16,957 bases of DNA from JBJKRW01 sp046704445. Its GTDB lineage: Bacteria; Patescibacteriota; Microgenomatia; UBA1406; GWC2-37-13. Under the pieces are notes generated by a model. That model made no database searches. It was not told the DNA's origin and saw nothing but the letters and a program-made list of their open reading frames with translations. Position 1 is the stretch's first letter, and the number at the start of each line of letters is the position of its first letter. Below, one piece after another: positions 1 to 6,890 of the stretch. Both the position numbers and the translations under genes were made by a program. Location of the stretch: the NCBI GenBank assembly GCA_046704445.1, contig JBJKRW010000009.1:1-16957 (forward strand), written 5' to 3'.

Positions 1-799
1 CGATTCCGACAAGCATTTCCATGAATTCGGAACCGGCAATGGAGAAAAAAGGAACATTGGCTTCACCCGCAACCGCCTTGGCAAGAAGGGTTTTTCCGCA
101 ACCGGCGGGACCTACCAGGATGACGCCTTTGGGTGTTCTCGCCCCGAGCTTTCTGTATTTGTCCGGATGTTTAAGAAAATCGACAACTTCTTCAAGTTCT
201 TTTTTTGCTTCGTCAACTCCTGCGACATCAGCAAACGTTGTTTTCGGCATGTCTTTTGTAAAACGTTTTGCTTTAGATTGGCCGAATGAAAAGACCGAAT
301 CCTGCGCGCCTTTTGCCTGACGAAACAGGAATATAAAAAATGCGACCATAAGAACGGTGGGAATCAGATTGCTGAGAAAGTTGATAAGGTTGGATGAACC
401 TTGCGTATCCTTGATTACGATGTTGGTCGCATCCGGGTTCAGTCCGTAATCTTTCATGATCTGAAGAAAGCTGTCGCTTGTTTCTTTGTAGGTTACCGCA
501 AGGTTGTTGTTTTTATAATACACAAGGATTTTATTATCGATTATTTCCACCTTGTTGACTTTTTTGGCTTTAATATCATTTATGACCGTGGAAATGGATT
601 TTTCTGGCATGACCTGGTTTACTTCTCCGGCGATAGATTTGTAGGCGAAATAAAGGAAAAAAATAATAAAAATAAGGATAAACGCATTTTTCAGGTCGAA
701 ATTGAATTTAAATTCTGCGAACTTTATTTGACCGTGTTTCATCGGATTTTTTTTTGGAGATTGGGTATTTTTTCCGTTCCTGTTTGTGGTATTTGGCAT
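1..799 (-). CDS. ftsH: ATP-dependent zinc metalloprotease FtsH (N-terminal part, runs off the window)
   Basis: Membrane-anchored AAA+ protease that degrades membrane and short-lived cytosolic proteins. Only the first 266 codons are present. Reading the minus strand from ATG at 799, I see a polar N-terminus, a first membrane segment at about residues 39-54 (FILIFIIFFLYFAY), an extracytoplasmic FtsH domain, a second membrane segment at about 140-159, then the linker TFADVAGVDEAKKELEEVV (189-206) and the Walker A loop GPAGCGKT (230-237). The loop differs from the usual GPPGTGKT by Pro to Ala and Thr to Cys but keeps the catalytic Gly-Lys-Thr. The second region of homology and the HExxH zinc site lie beyond the window edge, so activity cannot be judged. 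ATG at 799 was chosen because an extended -10 ends 7 nt before it; a second Met lies at residue 20. The gene diverges from tsaCE and shares its control region. Confidence 0.96.
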   Translation of the reverse strand, partial: MPNTTNRNGKNTQSPKKNPMKHGQIKFAEFKFNFDLKNAFILIFIIFFLYFAYKSIAGEVNQVMPEKSISTVINDIKAKKVNKVEIIDNKILVYYKNNNLAVTYKETSDSFLQIMKDYGLNPDATNIVIKDTQGSSNLINFLSNLIPTVLMVAFFIFLFRQAKGAQDSVFSFGQSKAKRFTKDMPKTTFADVAGVDEAKKELEEVVDFLKHPDKYRKLGARTPKGVILVGPAGCGKTLLAKAVAGEANVPFFSIAGSEFMEMLVGI

Positions 800-843
800 A
801 TGTGTTATTGTACCAGATTTCTGGTAGAATAAATCACAAAAAT
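800..843. promoter_or_regulatory. Divergent promoter region with one palindrome giving two extended -10 boxes
   Basis: Between ftsH (-) and tsaCE (+) lies the perfect 16-bp inverted repeat TACCAG-ATTT-CTGGTA (811-826). Its two ends run into extended -10 boxes of opposite direction. On the plus strand TGG-TAGAAT occupies 822-830, 13 nt before the ATG at 844. On the minus strand TGG-TACAAT occupies 815-807, 7 nt before the ATG at 799. Typical start-site spacing would give a leader of only a few nucleotides for tsaCE and essentially none for ftsH. No good -35 is visible on either side, as is acceptable for extended -10 promoters. The palindrome could also be a repressor site. The promoter call is inferred from sequence only. 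Confidence 0.55.
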
Positions 844-1926
844 ATGGAGTTATTAAAGCTTGACAAGACAAATAAAAACACAATTATAGCCCGGACAATT
901 GACGTGCTTCGAGCGGGTGGAATAGTAGTATTTCCGTCGGATACAGTGTACGGATTTCTTGCGGACGCATCAGACGAACAGGCGGTCGAAAAACTGATAC
1001 GATTCAAAAACCGTCCGTGGGGAAAACCGATTTCGGTTTTTGTCTCAGACTTCGGCATGCTGAAACGGTATGCCGTCGTGACCGGATCCCAGGAAAGACT
1101 TCTATCGGAAATACTTCCCGGTCCGTTTACCGTTATACTTGGCTCCAGAAGCAAGACATCGCGCAGGCTCGAATCGGAATCCCGTACGCTCGGGCTTCGC
1201 CTCCCGGACTACGAGCTGATCAATAGACTGGCTAAACAATACGGTAAGCCGTTTACCGCAACATCCGCAAACCTTTCGGGAAGGGCACCTCACTATTCCG
1301 TGGGTTCGTTTCTCCGATCATTGCCCGAATCGAAAAAAAAGCTGATAGACCTCGTAATTGACGGAGGGGTGTTGCCGCGGAATAAACCCTCGACGATTAT
1401 CGATCTTTCGGCCGATGAACTGCAAATTATAAGGAAAGGTGATATCGTGATGAAAAATTCAAAAACCTTTGAAACCGGTTCGGAAAAACAGACACGGCAG
1501 ACCGGGGCGTATATTGCGAATTATGTATTAAAGAAATCGAAAACGCCGCTCGTCATGATTCTCGAGGGAGAATTGGGCGCGGGCAAGACCGTATTTGTCA
1601 AAGGGGTAGGAGATGCGTTGGGCATACGGGACATCGTATCCCCGACGTTTGTAATATATTACGAATATGACGCGCATGCGTTGTCCGTGCAACGGCTTTA
1701 TCATTTCGATCTCTATAGAATTAAGGAACAGGAGGAGTTCGATCATCTGGGGATTGAATCGATGCTTCATAAGAGAGCAGTTCTGTGTTTCGAATGGGGT
1801 GAAAAAGCCGCAAGGCTTTTGCCGTTACTGAAAAAAAAAGCGGCAATAGTGCATGTGAGAATGCTGTATATAGGAAAAGAGAAAAGAAAGATTGTTATCA
1901 GTATGCATAAAAAAACAACAAAGTGA
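844..1926 (+). CDS. tsaC-tsaE: TsaC-TsaE fusion protein for tRNA t6A synthesis
   Basis: A 360-residue protein joining two enzymes of the N6-threonylcarbamoyladenosine (t6A) pathway. Residues 1-202 are TsaC/Sua5-like (YrdC fold), which makes threonylcarbamoyl-AMP from threonine, bicarbonate and ATP; I see PSDTVYGF (31-38), KNRPWGKP (55-62), TSANLSG (140-146) and PSTIID (182-187). Residues 203-360 are a full TsaE ATPase with Walker A GELGAGKT (242-249), SPTF (266-269), LYHFDLYRI (285-293) and EWGEKA (317-322). There is no stop between the parts. An in-frame ATG at 1450 (Met203) starts exactly where a free TsaE would begin, so internal initiation is possible. The frame is open upstream to an ATG at 754, but ATG 844 fits the TsaC N-terminus and follows the extended -10 at 822-830. 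The end overlaps tsaD by 4 nt (GTGA). Confidence 0.93.
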   Translation: MELLKLDKTNKNTIIARTIDVLRAGGIVVFPSDTVYGFLADASDEQAVEKLIRFKNRPWGKPISVFVSDFGMLKRYAVVTGSQERLLSEILPGPFTVILGSRSKTSRRLESESRTLGLRLPDYELINRLAKQYGKPFTATSANLSGRAPHYSVGSFLRSLPESKKKLIDLVIDGGVLPRNKPSTIIDLSADELQIIRKGDIVMKNSKTFETGSEKQTRQTGAYIANYVLKKSKTPLVMILEGELGAGKTVFVKGVGDALGIRDIVSPTFVIYYEYDAHALSVQRLYHFDLYRIKEQEEFDHLGIESMLHKRAVLCFEWGEKAARLLPLLKKKAAIVHVRMLYIGKEKRKIVISMHKKTTK

Positions 1927-2963
1927 TAAATATTCTTGCTATTGAAACTTCGGCGGATGAAACCGCTGCAGCGGTAACTCAAGGAAGAAAGGTGCTTTCG
2001 AATGTCATTTTCTCCCAGATTGCTACCCACCGGAAATGGGGAGGAATTTACCCTGCACTCGCGAAGCGTGCACACGAAGAACGAATTGATTCGATAGTCG
2101 AGGGCGCAATGAGAGGGAGGGAATTTTCCTCAATCGGCGCGATTGCGGTTACGTACGGTCCGGGATTGGCAGTGGCTCTGGAGGTCGGTATTAAAAAAGC
2201 AAAGGAACTTGCACGCCAACATAATAAGAAGATTATTCCGGTAAATCATCTTGAGGGCCATATTTATTCCGGTTTTGTGCAGAATCGAAACGGCAACCCG
2301 GAACGCGAATTCGGATTTCCCTATCTGGCGTACATATTGTCGGGAGGTCATACGGAGCTTGTGTTGTTTAAAAACCACGTTCAGTACGAAATAATCGGAA
2401 AGACCCGGGATGACGCAGCGGGTGAAGCGTTGGACAAGGCGGCAAAAATGCTTGGTCTCGGATATCCGGGGGGACCGGTGATCGAAAAGTTAGGCATGGA
2501 AGCGGGACATTCCGACGAGTATCATTTTCCGCGTCCGATGATTAAATCGGCCGCTCTCGATTTTTCGTTTTCCGGACTCAAAACCTCTTTTTACTATTTT
2601 GTAAAACAGCTTTCAGAACACGAGAAGGCGTCAAAAATAAAAAAACTTTGCAGTGCATTTCAGGAGGCTGTATTTGACACGCTGGAGGCAAAGTTGGAAA
2701 CGGCGATTCAAAAAACAGGGATCAAGTCGGTTATTGTCGGAGGCGGAGTAAGCGCCAATCATTATTTGAGACTGCGTTTCAGACGTCTCCTCAGGCGTTA
2801 TGCCGGTCAGGTGAAGTTTCCTCCTTATCCTTATCTTTCCGGAGATAATGCCGCAATGATAGGGGTTGCCGGATATTTCAAGTATCTTAATAATATGCTG
2901 TTAACTGATGTTGAAAAACTGGATCGGGTTCCGCGTTTAAGATTGGACGAATCTTATTTTTAA
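1923..2963 (+). CDS. tsaD: tRNA N6-adenosine threonylcarbamoyltransferase TsaD
   Basis: Transfers the threonylcarbamoyl group from the TsaC product to A37 of ANN-decoding tRNAs. The 346-residue protein is full length for the Kae1/TsaD/Qri7 family. It has the N-terminal ASKHA motif AIETSADET (6-14), GGIYPALAKRAH (40-51), TYGPGL (77-82), the metal-binding HLEGH (His109 and His113), SGGHTEL (140-146), DFSFSGLKT (213-221) and the third metal ligand Asp308 in SGDNAAMIG. The start is GTG, overlapping the tsaCE stop as GTGA, which suggests translational coupling; the protein then begins INILAIETS as expected. In other bacteria TsaD works with TsaB and TsaE. TsaE is fused to TsaC next door, but no tsaB is in this window. 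The last codons carry a terminator-like hairpin. Confidence 0.96.
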   Translation: MINILAIETSADETAAAVTQGRKVLSNVIFSQIATHRKWGGIYPALAKRAHEERIDSIVEGAMRGREFSSIGAIAVTYGPGLAVALEVGIKKAKELARQHNKKIIPVNHLEGHIYSGFVQNRNGNPEREFGFPYLAYILSGGHTELVLFKNHVQYEIIGKTRDDAAGEALDKAAKMLGLGYPGGPVIEKLGMEAGHSDEYHFPRPMIKSAALDFSFSGLKTSFYYFVKQLSEHEKASKIKKLCSAFQEAVFDTLEAKLETAIQKTGIKSVIVGGGVSANHYLRLRFRRLLRRYAGQVKFPPYPYLSGDNAAMIGVAGYFKYLNNMLLTDVEKLDRVPRLRLDESYF

Positions 2964-2968
2964 AACGC
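2933..2968 (+). terminator. Hairpin with T-run at the tsaD end (convergent junction)
   Basis: TAAGATT (2938-2944), loop GGACG (2945-2949) and AATCTTA (2950-2956) form a 7-bp stem followed at once by TTTTT (2957-2961). It lies inside the last codons of tsaD and its stop. An outer pair, GCGTTT (2933-2938) with AAACGC (2963-2968), can enclose it in a larger imperfect stem reaching to within 2 nt of the aminotransferase stop. The inner stem is AT-rich, so strength is uncertain. The T-run is on the plus-strand side only; the minus-strand reading has no T-run after the stem. Confidence 0.5.
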
Positions 2969-2969
2969 A

Positions 2970-4157
2970 TCACTTCATATGATGTCTTTCCGCAAAGGCG
3001 TCTATCCGATCAAATGCTTTTTGGATTACTTCCGGATTGGCTGCAAAAGACATACGCAGATGATGTTCTCCCGCAGGACCCATGGTACTCCCGGGAATGG
3101 TAATTACTTTTGCATCGTCGACCAGAAGTTTGGCAAAATCAAATGAATTCATGTTAAAACCAGTAATTTTGGGAAATGCATAATATGCACCTTGCGGTGG
3201 ATGGTAAGAGAATAGCAAGGGAAGCTTATCGAGTCTTTCACATATTGTTTTTCTGCTCAGCGCAAATTGTTTCTTGAAATAATTCATTGCTTTTTCTCCG
3301 CGCGTATCCGAAAGAGCGATGGTTGCTGCCACAATCGATACGGTCGGGGGACTGATGCTGAAATATGTATGAATATCGTTTATTTTTTTTATAGTATCGG
3401 GGTGTGCGTAGACATATCCGATACGCCACCCTGTCATTGCAAATTCTTTCGAGAAACTTTTACACGCGATGATGTTGTTGCGTAATTCCGGAATTTGAAG
3501 CGGACTGAAAAGCGGAATGTCGTCATAAGTCAGAAACCGATATGCTTCATCCAAAATAAGAGTGAGATTATGATCCAGAATAATTTCCGCAAGGTCTTTC
3601 ACCTCCTGTTGGCTAAGTACGGTACCGGTCGGATTATTCGGATTAGTCAATATGACCGCACGGGTATGCGGGGTTAAGGAATTTTTCAGCGCATTGATAT
3701 TTAGAGACCAGTGACGGCTTTCGTCGTACGAAACAAATACGGGCTTTGCTTCAGCAATATGAATTTGTGAGAGATGAAGCGGATAACTTGGATCAAAATA
3801 GATTACCTCATCCCCTTTTTGTACGCTAGCCATTAAGGCGGAAAATAGACCTCCGATACCCCCTATTGTTAAAAAAAGACATTGCGGATCCGGAGTGAAT
3901 CCGTAAAGTGAAGACATTTGCTTGGCAATTAACTCTTTAAGAGGTTTTTCTATAGGCATTCCCGAATACATCCCCAGCGAATGATCTTTTTTGGATCTGA
4001 CATACAGCTCGTCGTAAATGAATGAAGGCGTGGGAAAAAGAGGAGTGCCCTGTCCAAGCGAGACCACGTCTTTATATTTTGATGCGTACCTCATCATATA
4101 TCCTATTCCCGAGTTAGGAACATCAGTTACGCGATCTGTATAACGCAATCCGTTCAT
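2970..4157 (-). CDS. Class I/II PLP-dependent aminotransferase (aspartate aminotransferase-like)
   Basis: A fold-type I aminotransferase, 395 residues from ATG 4157, about normal length for the family. Visible motifs, numbered from this start: LTNPNNPTG (170-178), the PLP-ring aspartate in DEAYR (Asp203), the Schiff-base lysine in SFSKEF (Lys237) followed by MTGWRIGY, and the carboxylate-binding arginine in HLRMSFA (Arg368). Substrate preference (aspartate, alanine, aromatic or other) cannot be read from the sequence. The frame is open to a GTG at 4175, but a TGT-TATACT extended -10 (minus strand 4174-4166) would lie inside that longer form, 8 nt before ATG 4157. ATG 4157 is therefore the better start and implies a nearly leaderless mRNA. 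The gene converges on tsaD with 6 nt between stops and diverges from the suf regulator. No functional link to either is evident. Confidence 0.92.
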   Translation of the reverse strand: MNGLRYTDRVTDVPNSGIGYMMRYASKYKDVVSLGQGTPLFPTPSFIYDELYVRSKKDHSLGMYSGMPIEKPLKELIAKQMSSLYGFTPDPQCLFLTIGGIGGLFSALMASVQKGDEVIYFDPSYPLHLSQIHIAEAKPVFVSYDESRHWSLNINALKNSLTPHTRAVILTNPNNPTGTVLSQQEVKDLAEIILDHNLTLILDEAYRFLTYDDIPLFSPLQIPELRNNIIACKSFSKEFAMTGWRIGYVYAHPDTIKKINDIHTYFSISPPTVSIVAATIALSDTRGEKAMNYFKKQFALSRKTICERLDKLPLLFSYHPPQGAYYAFPKITGFNMNSFDFAKLLVDDAKVITIPGSTMGPAGEHHLRMSFAANPEVIQKAFDRIDAFAERHHMK

Positions 4158-4174
4158 GTATTTTAAGTATAACA
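4158..4174 (-). promoter_or_regulatory. Extended -10 promoter of the aminotransferase gene
   Basis: On the minus strand TGT-TATACT runs from 4174 to 4166, with 8 nt to the ATG at 4157. This matches five of six bases of the -10 consensus plus the TGn extension. A usual 6-8 nt spacing to the start site puts +1 at or within two bases of the start codon. No convincing -35 was found. Confidence 0.5.
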
Positions 4175-4175
4175 C

Positions 4176-4332
4176 ACTGAACTTTTTGTCGTGTTTGTTG
4201 CGAGAAGAGGAGGAATAAGATCCTGTTCGAATGCGACTTATAAAAACTACCCTATTGATGATTCATCGTTCTGTTGACAAACGGTTCTGTTTTATATAAA
4301 CTATTACCGGTTGGGTAAAAGTATCAACGCAT
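4176..4332. other. Divergent intergenic region between aminotransferase and suf regulator
   Basis: This 157-nt gap holds the suf promoter and a candidate operator (listed separately) in its right third. Its left part, about 4190-4265, shows no tRNA or coding signal. It contains AGGAGG at 4208-4213, the only strong Shine-Dalgarno-like word near a gene start in the window, but no start codon sits at a usable distance. Confidence 0.6.
4274..4318 (+). promoter_or_regulatory. suf regulator promoter with overlapping inverted repeat (candidate Rrf2 operator)
   Basis: A perfect -35 TTGACA (4274-4279) is followed by an AT-rich stretch holding TATATA/TATAAA (4293-4300) as -10; the spacing is 15 nt to TATAAA, or 17 nt to the weaker TAAACT (4297-4302). 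Right after it is TTACC-N5-GGTAA (4304-4308 and 4314-4318), which falls on the expected transcription start. A dyad there is a natural site for a repressor, and the first gene encodes an IscR-like Rrf2 protein, so autoregulation is inferred. The leader to ATG 4333 would be about 25 nt, longer than for other genes here. Confidence 0.55.
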
Positions 4333-4734
4333 ATGCTAAATATCACAAACCAATCAGATTACGCAATACTGTTTGTTTCGTATCTGATGAACAAAGAGTC
4401 TTATACTCCCCTGTCCGAACTGATCAGGGAAACGAAGCTTCCGCCCAGATTTTTGGCGCGGATTGGCGCACAGCTTGTAAAACATAAAGTAGTGGAAAGC
4501 AAGGAGGGAAAAATTGGAGGATACAGGCTTTCTCCACAAGCGAAAACAACGTCTCTTTATGATTTTCTGAAAATTTTTGAAGGTGATCTGGCGTTTACGA
4601 AATGTCAGGAGCCGAATTATGAATGCCCTTGGCAGTATATGTGCAAACACAAATCGTTTCTTCGCCATACGCTGAATTCTATCGTGTCGGGTGAATTGAA
4701 AAAGTATAAGCTCCTGGATCTCTTTCGAAATTAA
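4333..4734 (+). CDS. Rrf2-family, IscR-like Fe-S-sensing transcriptional regulator
   Basis: A 133-residue Rrf2-family winged-helix repressor. The N-terminal helix-turn-helix is recognisable from NQSDYAILFVSYL (6-18) through the LPPRFLARIGAQLVK helix (36-50) and the wing KEGKIGGYRLS (58-67). The C-terminal part has Cys91, Cys98 and Cys104 plus His106, closely matching the spacing of the IscR [2Fe-2S] ligands (C92, C98, C104, H107 in E. coli). This indicates that it binds a cluster and senses cluster supply. It is first in the block and separated from sufC by only 8 nt, so it is probably cotranscribed with, and represses, the suf genes. An inverted repeat at its promoter is a plausible target. 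ATG 4333 has no Shine-Dalgarno sequence. Names such as IscR or SufR would imply orthology I cannot prove. Confidence 0.93.
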   Translation: MLNITNQSDYAILFVSYLMNKESYTPLSELIRETKLPPRFLARIGAQLVKHKVVESKEGKIGGYRLSPQAKTTSLYDFLKIFEGDLAFTKCQEPNYECPWQYMCKHKSFLRHTLNSIVSGELKKYKLLDLFRN

Positions 4735-4742
4735 CCTTTACT

Positions 4743-5453
4743 ATGCTTAAAGTCCGTGATCTTACCGTACGCGTTGATGGGAAAGCGATTCTCAAAAATC
4801 TTGATTTTTCGTTTGAAAAGGGAAAAATATATGCGTTGATGGGCCCTAACGGATCGGGGAAATCTACGCTGGCTTATGCGATTATGGGGCATCCTTCCTA
4901 TAGGCTTGATTCAAAAAGCAGAATATTTTTTGGAAAGACCGACATAACCGGAGACAGTCCGGACAAAAGAGCTCAAAGGGGAATTTTCTTGTCATTCCAG
5001 TCGCCGTTGTCGTTATCCGGTGTAACGGTTTTTCAGCTCCTAAGACTCGCGTTGAGCGGAAAACAGGATCCGCTTAAGGTCAAAAAGAGAATGGAAAAGT
5101 TTGCACGGGAGTTGCATATCAATCAGGATCTTCTTTCCCGTTCGTTAAACGACGGTGCATCGGGAGGAGAAAAAAAGAAACTGGAGGTATTGCAGGCCGC
5201 AGTGTTGCAGCCTTCGTTTGTCATCTTCGATGAGGTTGATACGGGCGTCGATGTTGACGCACTGAAAACAATCGCGGAGTTTATTGTAAAATACCGGAAG
5301 AAAAGTACTTATGTGTTGATTACGCATTATAACCGCATTCTGAAATATTTGAATCCCGACAGGGTTGTAGTCTTGAAACACGGATCTATCGTAAAAACCG
5401 GAACGGGTATTCTGGCAGAATCAATAGAGCAAAAAGGATATGAAGGGTTTTAA
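4743..5453 (+). CDS. sufC: Fe-S cluster assembly ATPase SufC
   Basis: Soluble ABC-type ATPase of the SufBCD scaffold; its ATP-driven dimerisation remodels SufB/SufD during cluster assembly. The 236-residue protein has Walker A GPNGSGKST (34-42), Q-loop Gln86 in LSFQSP, the ABC signature SGGEKKK (140-146), Walker B FVIFDEVDTG (159-168) with the SufC-typical DEVDTGVDVDAL, and the switch His195 in LITHYNRIL. SufC usually shows GFSGGEKKRNE; here it is GASGGEKKKLE, a mild variation. The gene lies 8 nt after the regulator and 16 nt before sufB, in the common sufC-sufB order. No Shine-Dalgarno sequence precedes the ATG. Confidence 0.97.
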   Translation: MLKVRDLTVRVDGKAILKNLDFSFEKGKIYALMGPNGSGKSTLAYAIMGHPSYRLDSKSRIFFGKTDITGDSPDKRAQRGIFLSFQSPLSLSGVTVFQLLRLALSGKQDPLKVKKRMEKFARELHINQDLLSRSLNDGASGGEKKKLEVLQAAVLQPSFVIFDEVDTGVDVDALKTIAEFIVKYRKKSTYVLITHYNRILKYLNPDRVVVLKHGSIVKTGTGILAESIEQKGYEGF

Positions 5454-5469
5454 TTAAATATCACCTAGT

Positions 5470-6873
5470 ATGCCGCAATCACACGCAGATACGTTGGAGT
5501 TTGAATACCGCTATGGATTTTCAATGCCTCAAAATTATGTGTTTAAGGCACAGAAAGGTATTAATGCCCATGTGGTAAAGATGATTTCCCGTATAAAACA
5601 CGAACCAGGATGGATGACGCAATTCAGACTCAAATCATACGGGATCTTTTTAAAAAAAAATATGCCGGACTGGGGTGCGGATTTACACGCAATCGACTTT
5701 GACAATATTTATTACTATATCAAACCGGTACAAAATCAGGCGGATAAATGGAGCAAGCTCCCGAAGGAGATAAAAGAGACGTACGATAAGATCGGGATAC
5801 CGGAAGCGGAAAAAAAATACCTCATGGGCGTATCCGCACAGTACGAGTCCGAGGTGGTATACGAAAACATGTCGAAAGATCTTGCGCGCCAGGGGGTTAT
5901 TTTCTGCGATATGGATACCGCGCTGCAAAAGCATCCGGAAATCGTAAGAAAATACTTCGGCACGATCATTCCGGCACATGATAACAAATTTGCCGCCCTT
6001 AATTCGTGCGCCTGGTCGGGAGGGTCGTTTGTCTATGTCCCGAAAGGGGTTAAAGTGGCGCTTCCGCTTCAGGCATATTTCAGGATAAACGCCGAACAGT
6101 TCGGACAGTTTGAGAGAACGCTGATTATCGCGGAAGAAGGTTCCTATGTTCATTATGTGGAAGGATGCACGGCGCCTGTCTATACCACGGATTCTCTTCA
6201 TGCCGCGGTCGTAGAAATCGTGGTAAAGCCGGATGCCCGGGTGAGGTACACCACTGTTCAGAATTGGAGCAAAAACGTTTACAATCTTGTCACCAAAAGG
6301 TCAAGAGTGGAAGAAAAAGGGATTATGGAATGGGTAGACTGCAATATAGGAAGCAGGGTTACCATGAAGTATCCGAGCTGTTATCTTATGGGTAAAGGTG
6401 CCCGCGGAGAAGTATTGTCCATCGCATATTCCGGCAACAAGCAACATCAGGATGCCGGCGCAAAAATGCTTCATTTTGCTCCCCATACGTCATCGCGCAT
6501 CATTTCCAAGTCTATATCCAAGGACGGAGGAAGGACATCATACCGGGGTTTGGTGCAGGTGGCGCCGGGAGCGGTACACAGTTCTGTGTATGTCGGTTGT
6601 GACGCGCTGATTCTTGACGAAAAGTCAAGATCCGATACCTATCCGAGCATGAAGATAAAGGAAAGTCTTGTGGATGTTCAGCATGAAGCAACGGTAGAAA
6701 AACTCGGCGAAGAAAAATTGTTCTATCTGAACGCACGGGGAATAGACAGAGCCGATGCGGAAGGGTTGCTCGTAAACGGTTTCATTGACCCGGTTGCCAA
6801 AGAGATACCTCTTGAATATGCAGTTGAACTCAATCGGCTTATCCGGCTCGAGATGAGCGGAAGTGTCGGTTGA
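5470..6873 (+). CDS. sufB: Fe-S cluster assembly scaffold protein SufB
   Basis: Core scaffold on which the nascent cluster is built, with SufC and SufD. The 467-residue length is normal. The N-terminal helical region (GINAHVVKMISRIKHEPGWM, 30-49) is followed by the parallel beta-helix, with CAWSGGSFVYVPKGV (180-194), EGCTAP (231-236) and the C-terminal SufB signature. Cys377 (VGCDAL) and Glu406 (HEATVEK) are 29 residues apart, the same distance as E. coli C405 and E434, residues implicated in cluster assembly. A glutamate present two residues before that Glu in E. coli is Gln404 here. The stop TGA overlaps a possible TTG start of the next gene by 4 nt. Confidence 0.97.
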   Translation: MPQSHADTLEFEYRYGFSMPQNYVFKAQKGINAHVVKMISRIKHEPGWMTQFRLKSYGIFLKKNMPDWGADLHAIDFDNIYYYIKPVQNQADKWSKLPKEIKETYDKIGIPEAEKKYLMGVSAQYESEVVYENMSKDLARQGVIFCDMDTALQKHPEIVRKYFGTIIPAHDNKFAALNSCAWSGGSFVYVPKGVKVALPLQAYFRINAEQFGQFERTLIIAEEGSYVHYVEGCTAPVYTTDSLHAAVVEIVVKPDARVRYTTVQNWSKNVYNLVTKRSRVEEKGIMEWVDCNIGSRVTMKYPSCYLMGKGARGEVLSIAYSGNKQHQDAGAKMLHFAPHTSSRIISKSISKDGGRTSYRGLVQVAPGAVHSSVYVGCDALILDEKSRSDTYPSMKIKESLVDVQHEATVEKLGEEKLFYLNARGIDRADAEGLLVNGFIDPVAKEIPLEYAVELNRLIRLEMSGSVG

Positions 6874-6890
6874 GGATCTATTACATTCTT

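Noticed and set aside
401..832. 143-codon plus-strand open frame opposite ftsH
   Set aside because: The minus strand clearly encodes the FtsH N-terminal region with two membrane segments; this frame is its shadow.
754..843. Upstream ATG at 754 extending tsaCE by 30 residues
   Set aside because: The extension overlaps the divergent ftsH coding region and the promoter, and does not resemble a TsaC N-terminus.
4208..4299. AGGAGG at 4208-4213 with a 22-codon open frame starting at ATG 4231
   Set aside because: The spacing of 17 nt is too long for a Shine-Dalgarno pairing, and the peptide would run through the suf promoter; no recognisable product.
5683..6201. 172-codon open frame antisense to sufB
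   Set aside because: Opposite strand of a strongly conserved gene; no start signal and no family resemblance.
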